A stretch of 64,000 bases of DNA from JAHJKV01 sp963678135. GTDB lineage: Bacteria > Desulfobacterota > Desulfovibrionia > Desulfovibrionales > Desulfovibrionaceae. Every line of letters starts with the position of its first letter. The first letter of the stretch is position 1. The DNA is taken from assembly GCA_963678135.1 (NCBI GenBank), contig OY782667.1, positions 1,302,001 through 1,366,000 of the forward strand, in the 5' to 3' direction. A model generated the notes under the pieces. It saw only the letters and a list, made by a program, of their open reading frames with translations. It did no database searches and was not told the origin of the DNA. Below are positions 8,299 to 16,407 of this stretch, one piece after another. Made by a program: the position numbers and the translations under genes.

Positions 8299-9160
8299 AG
8301 TTGTCATTATTAGTGGCAAAGGCGGGGCAGGTAAAACTTCTATTACCGGAGCTTTTGCACATTTGGCGCAAAATCATGTGATTTGCGATTTAGATGTTGA
8401 TGCACCTGATTTGCATTTATTGCTTGCACCGAAAATCAAAGAAAGCACTGCGTTTATTTCCGGAAATGAAGCCTTTATCAATGCAAGTCAATGTACTACT
8501 TGCGGTGTGTGTGCTGAAGTATGCCGTTTTGATGCGATTGTGCAAAAAACTGATGCTTACGAGGTTGTGCCCATTCGTTGCGAAGGTTGCAATGTTTGTG
8601 TAAGTTTATGCCCTGAAAAGGCCATTGATTTTCCGGCTCGTAAATGCGGTAATTGGTATATCTCGGAAACCAGATTTGCTCCCATGGTTCATGCCCAACT
8701 GTTTCCGGGAGAGGAAAATTCCGGCAAATTGGTCATTGAAATAAAAAAACAAGCTCATGCCTTGGCTAAAGAGCGGGGTCTTTCTCTTATCTTGGCTGAT
8801 GGTGCGCCCGGGATTGGTTGTCCGGTGATCAGTTCACTCTCAGGAGTAAGTCTTGCTGTTGTTGTGACTGAACCTACGGTTTCTGGCCGTCATGATCTTG
8901 TACGAGTGGCTGATCTTTGCGCTCATTTTCGTATTCCGGTGGCTGTTTTCATCAATAAATTTGATCTCAATACAAATGAAACAGAACGTATTGAAATGTT
9001 TTGCAAAGAGCGGGATTATCCTGTTATATGTAAATTTCCACATCATAAAGGCGTAACAAAAGCCATGATCAAGGCGAAAGTTATCACTGAGTATGATGAA
9101 GCTGCTTTAGGTGGTTTATTACAAGATGCTTGGGAAAAAGTATTAGAACAACTCAATTAA
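8291..9160 (+). CDS. Second MinD/ParA-family ATPase with inserted ferredoxin domain
   Basis: 289 aa. Start chosen at 8291 (MHEVVIISGKGGAGKTS) because GGAGG at 8280-8284 is six bases upstream; the longer frame adds only five residues. It carries the same architecture as its neighbour: Walker A, two ferredoxin motifs (CTTCGVCAEVC, CEGCNVCVSLCP), and DGAPGIGCP. The two are paralogues and overlap by eight bases, as expected for subunits made together. Likely a heteromeric ATPase pair that delivers electrons or a cluster to the small cofactor-binding proteins on either side. Confidence 0.88.
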   Translation: MHEVVIISGKGGAGKTSITGAFAHLAQNHVICDLDVDAPDLHLLLAPKIKESTAFISGNEAFINASQCTTCGVCAEVCRFDAIVQKTDAYEVVPIRCEGCNVCVSLCPEKAIDFPARKCGNWYISETRFAPMVHAQLFPGEENSGKLVIEIKKQAHALAKERGLSLILADGAPGIGCPVISSLSGVSLAVVVTEPTVSGRHDLVRVADLCAHFRIPVAVFINKFDLNTNETERIEMFCKERDYPVICKFPHHKGVTKAMIKAKVITEYDEAALGGLLQDAWEKVLEQLN

Positions 9161-9191
9161 AATACAAAAAAATCAATGAAGGAGAACTATT

Positions 9192-9590
9192 ATGGAAAAG
9201 GTGCTTGTTGCTGTTCCGTCTGAACAAAGCGGTGGACTGGATGCTCGTGTGGATGCTCATTTTGGACATTGCGCTGCATATACTTTGATCACCTTGGAAG
9301 ATGGGCAGATTGCTGATAATCGTACATTGCCCAGTATTCCACATGAACAAGGTGGTTGCATGGGGCCGGTAAACTATCTTGCGGAAAATGGAGTACAGGT
9401 ACTTATTTCTGGCGGTATGGGAATGCGTCCTCTGCAAGGTTTTGATCAAGTTGGCATTCAAGTTTTTTATGGTGCTGGAATCCCAACTGTAGGTGAAGCA
9501 GTCAAAGCTCTTGCTGCTGGTCAATTACAACGTTTTAGCCCGGAAAATACTTGTGGTGGTGGGGCTGCTGGAGGCTGCGGCAGTCATTAA
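9192..9590 (+). CDS. Second dinitrogenase iron-molybdenum cofactor-like protein, Cys/Gly-rich tail
   Basis: 132 aa of the NifX/NifB-C fold (MEKVLVAVPSEQSGGLDARV, ISGGMGMRPL). The C-terminus is a short CGGGAAGGCGSH tail with two Cys and a His, which is absent from the first paralogue (7070-7435) and could hold a metal. A GAAGGAG site precedes the ATG. It is the last gene before a clear terminator, closing the ATPase cluster. Confidence 0.85.
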   Translation: MEKVLVAVPSEQSGGLDARVDAHFGHCAAYTLITLEDGQIADNRTLPSIPHEQGGCMGPVNYLAENGVQVLISGGMGMRPLQGFDQVGIQVFYGAGIPTVGEAVKALAAGQLQRFSPENTCGGGAAGGCGSH

Positions 9591-9630
9591 AAGTTTTTAG
9601 TATTACTGTTTTTCTACTCTGCATATTCAA

Positions 9631-9662
9631 AAGCCCTTAGCATGAAGCGAGGGCTTTTTTTT
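9631..9662 (+). terminator. Rho-independent terminator after the orp-like cluster
   Basis: Stem AAGCCCT (9631-9637) pairs with AGGGCTT (9650-9656) around a 12-base loop, followed by a T run to 9662. Confidence 0.85.
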
Positions 9663-9737
9663 GATATGACAATTTTCTTGAGGCGTATTGCAGCTTGCGC
9701 TATATGAAACAGAAATACTACATTGGAGGCTTTGATA

Positions 9738-10010
9738 ATGACATCTGAAATAAATGATTCTAAACTTATGGAAGTAAGCCTTTCCACCTTTCTTATGTCC
9801 CTTTCTTCATCAGTGCTTATGGCTTTAGGCGAAACGCCTGATCCTAGCACGGGGGAAACCATGTTTATGCCCCAGCTTGCTAAGCAAACCATTGATGTCA
9901 TGGCCATGCTCCAAGATAAATTTCAAAACGGGATACAAGACGAAGAAGCCAAATTATTGCGCGATTTATTATATGATTTGCGTATGCGCTATGTGAACAA
10001 GGTTAAATAA
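9738..10010 (+). CDS. DUF1844 domain protein
   Basis: 90 aa, recognised from the family pattern LSTFLMSLSSSVLMALGE, followed by LAKQTIDVMAMLQDK and LLRDLLYDLRMRYV. Function of the family is unknown. It is small, mostly helical and common in Desulfobacterota and Acidobacteria. I take the ATG at 9738, which has GGAGG at 9725-9729, rather than the in-frame TTG at 9723. The stop codon touches the argC start, so the two form an operon. Confidence 0.85.
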   Translation: MTSEINDSKLMEVSLSTFLMSLSSSVLMALGETPDPSTGETMFMPQLAKQTIDVMAMLQDKFQNGIQDEEAKLLRDLLYDLRMRYVNKVK

Positions 10011-11066
10011 ATGACAAAAAAAATTCCCGTTGGATTGGTAGGAGTTACCGGATATACTGGTATGGAATTGGTTCGCATTCTGCTTGCTCATCCGAGCATA
10101 GAACTTGTTTGCGCCACTTCTCGCTCTGAAGCAGGCAAAACACTGGCGCAACTGTATCCTTTTTTAAGCGGTACGACACTCGGAAATTTGATTATTTCAC
10201 AGCCAGATGTGCAAGAATTGGCAAAAAATTGTGAATTAGTGTTTTTAGCTGTTCCGCATAAGACCGCAATGGAACTAGCGGATGCTTTACTGCAAGCTGG
10301 AAGCAAAGTCGTGGATCTTTCCGCGGATTTTCGTTTGCGTGATCAGGACGTATATGAGCAGTGGTATGCTGTAAAACATACTCGCAGTGCTTTGCTTGGC
10401 GAAGCAGTCTATGGACTCCCTGAATTTTATGAAGAAAATATTCAAACAGCTCGTTTAGTGGCAAACCCTGGTTGTTATCCTACTTCGGCTCTTCTTGGCA
10501 TAGCTCCGGCGCTGAAGGCGCAACTTATTGAGCCAGAGAATATCGTGATTGATTCTAAATCAGGCACGACAGGTGCTGGGCGTAAAGCCACGCTTTCTTC
10601 TGCTTTTTGTGAGGTCTCTGATTCGTTTCGCGCCTATTCTTTGCCAAGTCATCGTCATACTCCTGAAATTGAACAAGAACTTAGCCTTGTTGCAGGGCAA
10701 GAAATACGAGTTTCCTTTAATACCCATCTTTTGCCTGTAAATAGGGGCATTCTTTCTACCATTTACACGCATCTTTGTCCGAATGTCGATGAAGCTACAA
10801 TTCGTTCTGCATATGAAACACAGTATGGCAATAAGCCGTGGGTGCGAATATTACCGCAGGGAAAATTTCCTGAAACCCGTTGGGTGCGTGGTACAATGTA
10901 CTGTGATATTGCTCTTGTTGTTGACCCAAGAACTGGACGTTTAATTATCCTCTCGGCCATTGATAATCTTTGTAGAGGAGCTTCAGGGCAGGCCGTGGCA
11001 AATGCTAATTGTATGTTAGGGCTTAAACTTATGGCCGGACTCAACTTTGCACCGCTTATGCCTTAG
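10011..11066 (+). CDS. argC: N-acetyl-gamma-glutamyl-phosphate reductase
   Basis: 351 aa. It catalyses the NADPH-dependent reduction of N-acetylglutamyl phosphate to the semialdehyde, the third step of arginine synthesis. The nucleotide-binding start is GVTGYTGMELVRIL; the active-site Cys is in NPGCYPTS; the C-terminal signature GASGQAVANANCMLG is present. Length matches the family. ATG directly follows the upstream DUF1844 stop. Confidence 0.96.
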   Translation: MTKKIPVGLVGVTGYTGMELVRILLAHPSIELVCATSRSEAGKTLAQLYPFLSGTTLGNLIISQPDVQELAKNCELVFLAVPHKTAMELADALLQAGSKVVDLSADFRLRDQDVYEQWYAVKHTRSALLGEAVYGLPEFYEENIQTARLVANPGCYPTSALLGIAPALKAQLIEPENIVIDSKSGTTGAGRKATLSSAFCEVSDSFRAYSLPSHRHTPEIEQELSLVAGQEIRVSFNTHLLPVNRGILSTIYTHLCPNVDEATIRSAYETQYGNKPWVRILPQGKFPETRWVRGTMYCDIALVVDPRTGRLIILSAIDNLCRGASGQAVANANCMLGLKLMAGLNFAPLMP

Positions 11067-11070
11067 AGTT

Positions 11071-11976
11071 ATGTTTTCGTCTTCCCCTACTAAGCAAGGT
11101 TTACTCGCAGGCATTACAGCTTTTTGTATATGGGGGCTTTTGCCTTTGTATTGGAAAGCACTATACACTGTCGGACCATTTGAAATATTATGTCATAGGA
11201 TACTGTGGTCCTTTCTTTTTTTGAGTGTGCTTTTACTTTTTTTATGGCGTGGCAGGAATAAAATGACTGCCTTGTTTCGCTCTCGTGACTTTTTCTTTCT
11301 TCTGCTGAGTAGTTGCCTTATCGGTATAAATTGGCTCCTATATATTTGGGCTGTAAACACAGACCATATTTTGGAATGCAGCCTTGGGTATTATATTAAC
11401 CCCCTTGTCAATGTGCTCCTTGGTTTTCTTTTTTTTCAAGATAAACTGCGTCCCTTACAATGGCTTGCTGTATTTTTAGCCTGCTGTGGGGTGTTCACGC
11501 AATTAATAGAGTTTGGACGATTGCCATGGATTACGCTTGCTTTAGCTTTTAGTTTTGGTTTTTATGGCTTGAGCAAAAAATTTATCACTATTGATTCTGT
11601 GCGTGGCTTATTGGTGGAAACAGGTATTTTATCCATTCCTGCGCTATTTTTTATCACAAGTTTAATGCACAAGCAGCAAGATGCTTTGAGCTCTGCTTCC
11701 CCTGCGATTATTTTCCTTCTTGTTGGAGCCGGTATTGTAACTGCAGTGCCTTTGTTATTGTTTGGTATTGCTATAAAAAGATTAACATTAGCAACTCTTG
11801 GAATAATTCAATACATTGCCCCAAGTGGTATGTTTTTGCTTGGTGTTTTATTGTACAACGAACCCTTTCCAGCTGCTACACAGCTCACTTTTCTTTTTAT
11901 CTGGAGTGGGGTTGTAATCTATGCTGCTGAAAGTTTCGTTTACTTGCGTAAAGCAGAAAAGTGGACGATCAAGTAA
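11071..11976 (+). CDS. rarD: EamA-family transporter, RarD type
   Basis: About 301 aa with ten hydrophobic segments. The N-terminal GITAFCIWGLLPLYWKAL and the later NWLLYIWAVNTDHILECSLG are typical of RarD, a drug/metabolite transporter family member; substrate unknown. I use the ATG at 11071, four bases after the argC stop, rather than the upstream in-frame ATG inside argC. It is convergent with the small exported-protein gene at 11983-12273, with only six bases between. Confidence 0.87.
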   Translation: MFSSSPTKQGLLAGITAFCIWGLLPLYWKALYTVGPFEILCHRILWSFLFLSVLLLFLWRGRNKMTALFRSRDFFFLLLSSCLIGINWLLYIWAVNTDHILECSLGYYINPLVNVLLGFLFFQDKLRPLQWLAVFLACCGVFTQLIEFGRLPWITLALAFSFGFYGLSKKFITIDSVRGLLVETGILSIPALFFITSLMHKQQDALSSASPAIIFLLVGAGIVTAVPLLLFGIAIKRLTLATLGIIQYIAPSGMFLLGVLLYNEPFPAATQLTFLFIWSGVVIYAAESFVYLRKAEKWTIK

Positions 11977-11982
11977 GGGGAA

Positions 11983-12273
11983 TTATTCTGCATTGCGCTT
12001 AAAATATCGCTGCTCCACTGTGCCAATGGGCACAAAGTTTGGAGCATAAGCAGAGGACGTCTTGCGAGCACATTGCATAAAACAGCGGTCGTGCTCCGCT
12101 TGTTGTTGCATTCTTTTTTTGTACTGTGCATCAGTTTCTATACCTGAATAGCGTGGCATTGGTGGGCATTGGCGTAAACAAATACGTTCAGCATCTTGCC
12201 ATGTTGCAGCAAAGGCAGAGAGTGGAACAATAGATATACAGGCTATAAATACCCAAACGAACAATTTATTCAT
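11983..12273 (-). CDS. Small exported Cys-containing protein of unknown function
   Basis: 96 aa. The N-terminus MNKLFVWVFIACISIVPLSAFA is a clean signal peptide with an AFA cleavage site. The mature part is short and charged with four Cys (CLRQCPPMP and CFMQCARK), consistent with two disulfides. I do not recognise a family. The start overlaps the stop of the tiny upstream gene at 12266-12424, so the two are likely co-translated. Confidence 0.6.
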   Translation of the reverse strand: MNKLFVWVFIACISIVPLSAFAATWQDAERICLRQCPPMPRYSGIETDAQYKKRMQQQAEHDRCFMQCARKTSSAYAPNFVPIGTVEQRYFKRNAE

Positions 12274-12424
12274 AATAATAGAGTGGCCCTGTATTGGTTT
12301 GTATTTTTTTCAGCAGGGGTTCATATCGCCATTGATCCATTGGAACAAAAGGTTTTGTTGTTGCTTGATCAATACCTACAACACAGAAAATAGTCAGCAC
12401 CAGAAATAAGCAAATCATTCGCAT
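12266..12424 (-). CDS. Tiny exported or membrane-anchored protein (52 aa)
   Basis: Reading the complement from ATG at 12424 gives a 52-residue frame whose first ~16 residues (RMICLFLVLTIFCVVG) are strongly hydrophobic, followed by a polar tail rich in Pro, Lys and Tyr ending YYYE. A GGAGG lies about ten bases upstream. Its last codons overlap the start ATG of 12273, giving an 8-base overlap typical of coupled genes. No family recognised; coding status rests on ribosome site, hydrophobic leader and coupling. Confidence 0.5.
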   Translation of the reverse strand: MRMICLFLVLTIFCVVGIDQATTKPFVPMDQWRYEPLLKKIQTNTGPLYYYE

Positions 12425-12475
12425 TGTTATTGAACCTCCACAGGAAAATATAAGTGCTGAGTCTTAAAAGCAATT

Positions 12476-12503
12476 TGTATACCGTGTATAATAAATTTGT
12501 CAT
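12476..12503 (-). promoter_or_regulatory. Possible sigma70 promoter for the small exported pair
   Basis: On the minus strand ATGACA (12498-12503) and TATACA (12476-12481) are separated by 16 bases, about 50 bases before the 52-aa gene. The rest of the 12425-12610 spacer shows nothing else except a short palindrome at 12593-12607. Confidence 0.35.
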
Positions 12504-12610
12504 ACAGAAATAAATTTTTTAGGAAGCTAATAAAATCAATAGGCTATGATTGTCGCGAGCGTATAAAAATAGCTTGGCTCCACGCAAGTACAGGGAAAAC
12601 TTTTCCCATG

Positions 12611-13807
12611 CTAGCGACTTGTTTGTATTTGTTGTAGTACCCATTGTACAATTTCATGCCCCGGATTTATTTCTCGTTGTGTACTTGCTGAGTTTTGTTC
12701 GGAAAAAGCCTTAACACCAGACGCAGGGCAAGCCGGAAAATGTAACAAAAATGGTACGGGGTCTGTGGTATGCGTTCGCTCAATAATAGGCGTGAAATGG
12801 TCACATGCACAAAACCACGCACACTTTTGACCAGCAAGTGCTTTGCGTAAAGGCTTGACAATTTGCGTATCAAAGCGGTGGATGGCTTCGATTTTATCTT
12901 TTGCATTGCCACCATGTCCACATTCATCAGGCCCTTCAAGGTGTACAAAAACAAAATCTCCATGCTCTAAAAATTGTAAAGCAGCTTCAACTTTTCCCTG
13001 ATAGTTTGTATCCAGCAGGCCGGTTGCATCAGGGACGTCCAATACATTGAGACCAGCTGCTCGGCCTAAGCCTTTTACGAGATCTACAGCAGAAATTACA
13101 GCACCAGAGAGGCCAAAGGTTTGTTCAAAATTTGGTAATTTGAGAGGACTACCTTGCCCCCAAGGCCAGATAGATTTGGCCTGACTTGTGTTCCAATCTT
13201 CAGCAAGTATTTGATTGGCCTCATGTAGTATATCCCATAGAACAGGAGATTGTGAAAAAGTTTTTAAGTCAGCGCGTAGAGCTTTGTTTGTTATGTCATG
13301 AGGTGGGCTGATATTGAGCCTTGCTTCCTTTGCCACAGCTCCTTTTTTTTGAATTAAAAGATGCCGGTATTGTATTCCAGAAACAAAGCTAAAGGTTTCA
13401 TTCCCAAGCTGTTTTTGTAAGCGTTCGATAATAGGTGTGGCTTCTTTGGAAGAAATATGCCCTGCGGAATAATCAAGCATATGTCCGTTGGGGTCTAAGG
13501 AACTGAGATTAACAAGATTGAGTCGCCATACCAGATCATTTTTATCAAGAGCAAGGCCTTGGGCAGCAGCTTCAATCGGTCCACGACCAGTATGATATAG
13601 AGCTGGATCAAAGCCCAGAAGTGACATGTTTGCTGTATCTGAGCCGGGTGCCATACCTTGAGGAATGGTATGGATTCGGCCTACCATACCTGTGGCTGCC
13701 AATTCGTCCATGTTTGGAGTCTCGGCTACTTCCATACAGGTTTTTCCATTGAGTTCTTCTAATGGCCAATCACCCATACCGTCAGCAATAAGGAAAAGTA
13801 TTTTCAT
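12611..13807 (-). CDS. apgM: 2,3-bisphosphoglycerate-independent phosphoglycerate mutase, archaeal type
   Basis: 398 aa of the alkaline-phosphatase-superfamily ApgM group, which interconverts 3- and 2-phosphoglycerate in glycolysis/gluconeogenesis. Metal and substrate motifs are clear: FLIADGMGDWP at the start, APGSDTANMSLLGFDP with the nucleophile Ser region, HLEGPDECGHGG and ACDHFTPI. No strong ribosome site precedes the ATG. ApgM is common in archaea and Desulfobacterota. Confidence 0.93.
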   Translation of the reverse strand: MKILFLIADGMGDWPLEELNGKTCMEVAETPNMDELAATGMVGRIHTIPQGMAPGSDTANMSLLGFDPALYHTGRGPIEAAAQGLALDKNDLVWRLNLVNLSSLDPNGHMLDYSAGHISSKEATPIIERLQKQLGNETFSFVSGIQYRHLLIQKKGAVAKEARLNISPPHDITNKALRADLKTFSQSPVLWDILHEANQILAEDWNTSQAKSIWPWGQGSPLKLPNFEQTFGLSGAVISAVDLVKGLGRAAGLNVLDVPDATGLLDTNYQGKVEAALQFLEHGDFVFVHLEGPDECGHGGNAKDKIEAIHRFDTQIVKPLRKALAGQKCAWFCACDHFTPIIERTHTTDPVPFLLHFPACPASGVKAFSEQNSASTQREINPGHEIVQWVLQQIQTSR

Positions 13808-13858
13808 AAGATTTAATTAACATAAAGTAGCAGGAAAGAAAATCATGCAAAACTAGGC

Positions 13859-13885
13859 TTTGCGATTTACTCACAGAATGACGGA
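13859..13885 (+). repeat. Partial copy of the family-A hairpin repeat
   Basis: TGCGATTTACTCACAGAATG followed by ACGGAG resembles the consensus TCTGCGACTTCGCGCAGAAT-GACGGA with the stem decayed. It lies between apgM and maf. Confidence 0.45.
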
Positions 13886-13904
13886 GCAAAATTTTATGCA
13901 GCGT

Positions 13905-14516
13905 TTAATTGTGTACAGGAGCAACAGCTCCCATATCCTCTAAAATTGTGAGTAGCTGGGCTAAAGGAAGCCCCACAACATTGGTATATGAACCAATAAT
14001 TTGTTCGACTAAAAATGCCCCTTTTCCTTGAATAGCATACGCACCAGCTTTATCCATTGGTTCTTTGCTACGAATATAGGCCTCAAGTTCTGCTTGGGAA
14101 CTCGAGCGCATGCGCACAGTTGTTTGCTCGAAAAAGCTGTGTTTTTTCAAACCAGCTTGGTAGAGGCAACAGCCTGTAATTACCGTGTGTTCTTGCCCAC
14201 TCAAAAGTTTCAGCATTGCGAGCGCATCTTTTTCATTTTTTGGTTTACCCAAAATGTGGCTTTTTAAGCTCACGATAGTATCTGCACCAAGCACGAGGCT
14301 TTTCGGATAGTGTTGTGCAATATCTTGTGCTTTTAGTTCAGCCATGCCTTGCGCATAACATGCTGGGTTTTCTCCTTTTTTAGGGGCTGGTTCTTGAATA
14401 GTACTTCCCAAGACTTCAAAGCTCAGGCCTAAACTTGAGAGCAAGGTTTTTCTACGCGGTGAATTTGAGGCAAGCACTAAGGGGTAGCAGGTGTGAAATA
14501 TATTTGATTTGGGCAT
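13905..14516 (-). CDS. maf: Maf-family nucleotide pyrophosphatase
   Basis: About 203 aa. The signature LVLASNSPRRKTLLSSLGL, the motif VLGADTIVSL and KAGAYAIQGKG identify the Maf/YceF family, which hydrolyses non-canonical or excess nucleoside triphosphates (dTTP/UTP or m7GTP). I use the ATG at 14516, nine residues or so before the signature; a TTG at 14552 would lengthen it by twelve residues. Transcribed divergently from the MotB-like gene. Confidence 0.9.
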   Translation of the reverse strand: MPKSNIFHTCYPLVLASNSPRRKTLLSSLGLSFEVLGSTIQEPAPKKGENPACYAQGMAELKAQDIAQHYPKSLVLGADTIVSLKSHILGKPKNEKDALAMLKLLSGQEHTVITGCCLYQAGLKKHSFFEQTTVRMRSSSQAELEAYIRSKEPMDKAGAYAIQGKGAFLVEQIIGSYTNVVGLPLAQLLTILEDMGAVAPVHN

Positions 14517-14674
14517 GTCGTAATCCAGACACAAAAGCAGGTGAAAAGTCAATGCGGAGTTTATATACTACCGTCTTCTTTTTCTATCTCTTTGATATAA
14601 AAGCATAAAAATTTAATGGCAGACTTGTTGCTTATATATTTTTAAAGCTTTTGGGTTTGAAAAGGGAGAATAGC

Positions 14675-15388
14675 ATGTATAAACCGCAAAATCATGGTTT
14701 AAGTGCCTATAATCAGCTTAATATTTTTGATGATTCCATGGATGAAAATGCTAATATGATTAGCGATTGGGCAGTTCCGTGGAGTGATCTGATGATGGTT
14801 ATGTTTGTACTTTTTGTGGTTCTTTATGTGTATGCTTCTACCCAAAAAGACATCATGCTTGTTTTTACAGACCGCAATTCACTGGCTCAAAATGTGCAAT
14901 CTTCTTCAGAGCTTGATGGGGTGATTGAAAGAATAGACAGTACCTATGATTTAGAAACGCCAGAAGCTAAGGCAGATCATCTCAACTTAGTGTATAAATC
15001 AATGCAACATGATGTTTCTGTCAATCGTTATGGAGATGATGTCCATGTTGTTTTACGCGGATCAAGATTTTTTCAAAATGGACATTCCGAGATTCTTTCT
15101 ACAGCCGAAGGCTATTTGCAAGAAGTTGCAGAGATTATGCGAATGTCTCATGGGCAAATTCAGGTTATTGGTTATACAGCTCACTTTGAAAATAGGGGCG
15201 GTGATGGATTTTTATTAAGTGCCGAGCGAGCTGTTGATGTTGCATCATATTTTATAAATAAAGCTAAAATTAAGCCTGCACGCTTTTCTATTGTCGGGCG
15301 TGGTGAATATAAGCCAGATATACCTGAAATTAAAGCGCAGACCGATCTTAATCAACGTGTCGAGATTATAATTCACCTTGGTAAATGA
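14675..15388 (+). CDS. MotB/OmpA-domain stator-like protein
   Basis: 237 aa. A short cytoplasmic N-terminus is followed by one membrane helix. Its start, VPWSDLMMVMFVLFVVLYVY, carries an Asp at the position of the proton-accepting Asp of MotB. The C-terminal half is an OmpA-like peptidoglycan-binding domain (LSAERAVDVASYF, GRGEYKPD, NQRVEI). ATG at 14675 has GGGAG six bases upstream. It lies just before a MotA-like gene. A flagellar stator is possible, but no flagellar genes are nearby and the B-before-A order is reversed from the classic motAB. Confidence 0.8.
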   Translation: MYKPQNHGLSAYNQLNIFDDSMDENANMISDWAVPWSDLMMVMFVLFVVLYVYASTQKDIMLVFTDRNSLAQNVQSSSELDGVIERIDSTYDLETPEAKADHLNLVYKSMQHDVSVNRYGDDVHVVLRGSRFFQNGHSEILSTAEGYLQEVAEIMRMSHGQIQVIGYTAHFENRGGDGFLLSAERAVDVASYFINKAKIKPARFSIVGRGEYKPDIPEIKAQTDLNQRVEIIIHLGK

Positions 15389-15409
15389 GAATACTATCAG
15401 GAGGATGTC

Positions 15410-16321
15410 ATGAATAGGAAAAATGTTATAGGAATTGTCCTTTGTACTTTTCTCTTTGTTGGGAGTTTTCTTTTTGTAGGCGGTATTGCAGCATATTGGA
15501 GCTTTACAGCTTTTCTTGTAGTTGGAGCTGGGCTCGGCATAACTGCTTTATTGAGTTATCCTTTTGATAAAATACTTGTTGCGATGAAAGAGGCAAAAGT
15601 CGCTTATACAGCAAAGCAAATTACTGTGGATCAGCTTATTTTTATTTTACTTGATCTCGCGGTAAAATCGAAAGTTGATGGTGTTCTTTCTTTGGACAAA
15701 ATACATCAAAAAATATCTATTTCATTTTTAAGGAATGCTTTGGCCTTTCTCGTTGACAATTATAAAGAATCAGAGATTCGTGATTTTCTTTCCACAGAAA
15801 TGATGTTTTTTAAGCTACGGCGTGGGCAAAGTGAGAGGGTGTTTCAAAATTTGGCGCGTGTTGCTCCAGCTTTTGGGGTTGCCGGTTCAGTCATTGGGCT
15901 TATCGGACTTTTGATGGGTATAGATGATACACAAATTATCCTAAAGAGTATTCCAGTGGCCTTTATTTCTACCTTATACGGTGTGCTTATCGGGAATATG
16001 CTGTTTGCTCCCATAGCAGAGGCTATTCAATTTAATACAAGAAATGAGTTACTTAACCAAAAGCTTATTATGGAAGCAATTATCGCAATTCATCGTGAAC
16101 AAAATCCCTATAAATTGGAAAAGAAACTTTGCTCTTTTCTCGCACCAGAACAACGCGCAGGGCACGCAGAAAAAGTGCGCTCTATTACAAAGCAGTATTT
16201 ACAAAAGCGCAGGCAAGAGAATAAAAGTGCATTAGAACAACGCGAAGAACTGCAACAAAGCCCCATAGAAATGGGGGAATCTGGGACAGTACATATGCTT
16301 AAAAATGCAGTGGCTAGTTAG
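15410..16321 (+). CDS. MotA/TolQ/ExbB proton-channel-like protein
   Basis: 303 aa. Two N-terminal helices (FLFVGSFLFVGGIAAYW and AFLVVGAGLGITALL), a cytoplasmic loop, then two helices with the family signature VAPAFGVAGSVIGLIGLL and VAFISTLYGVLIGNM. The C-terminal ~90 residues are basic and cytoplasmic. It follows the MotB-like gene by 21 bases with AGGAGG at the start, so the two form a proton-driven stator unit. Flagellar or non-flagellar use cannot be decided from the sequence. Confidence 0.82.
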   Translation: MNRKNVIGIVLCTFLFVGSFLFVGGIAAYWSFTAFLVVGAGLGITALLSYPFDKILVAMKEAKVAYTAKQITVDQLIFILLDLAVKSKVDGVLSLDKIHQKISISFLRNALAFLVDNYKESEIRDFLSTEMMFFKLRRGQSERVFQNLARVAPAFGVAGSVIGLIGLLMGIDDTQIILKSIPVAFISTLYGVLIGNMLFAPIAEAIQFNTRNELLNQKLIMEAIIAIHREQNPYKLEKKLCSFLAPEQRAGHAEKVRSITKQYLQKRRQENKSALEQREELQQSPIEMGESGTVHMLKNAVAS

Positions 16322-16407
16322 GATTTTTGCGTGAAGTCATATTGTATAGCGTAGTGAGTATTGTGTATCTTTTCGGGTATTATTGAAGCCTACTTTTGCC
16401 TAGCTGA

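Noticed and set aside
7070..9590. Nitrogen-fixation gene cluster
   Set aside because: The NifX-like domains alone suggest this, but no nifHDK, nifE/N or nifB radical-SAM domain is present; the ATPase pairing fits the orange-protein type.
12593..12607. Perfect palindrome GGGAAAACTTTTCCC after apgM
   Set aside because: The one-base centre cannot form a good hairpin and no T-run follows on the minus strand, so it is not called a terminator.
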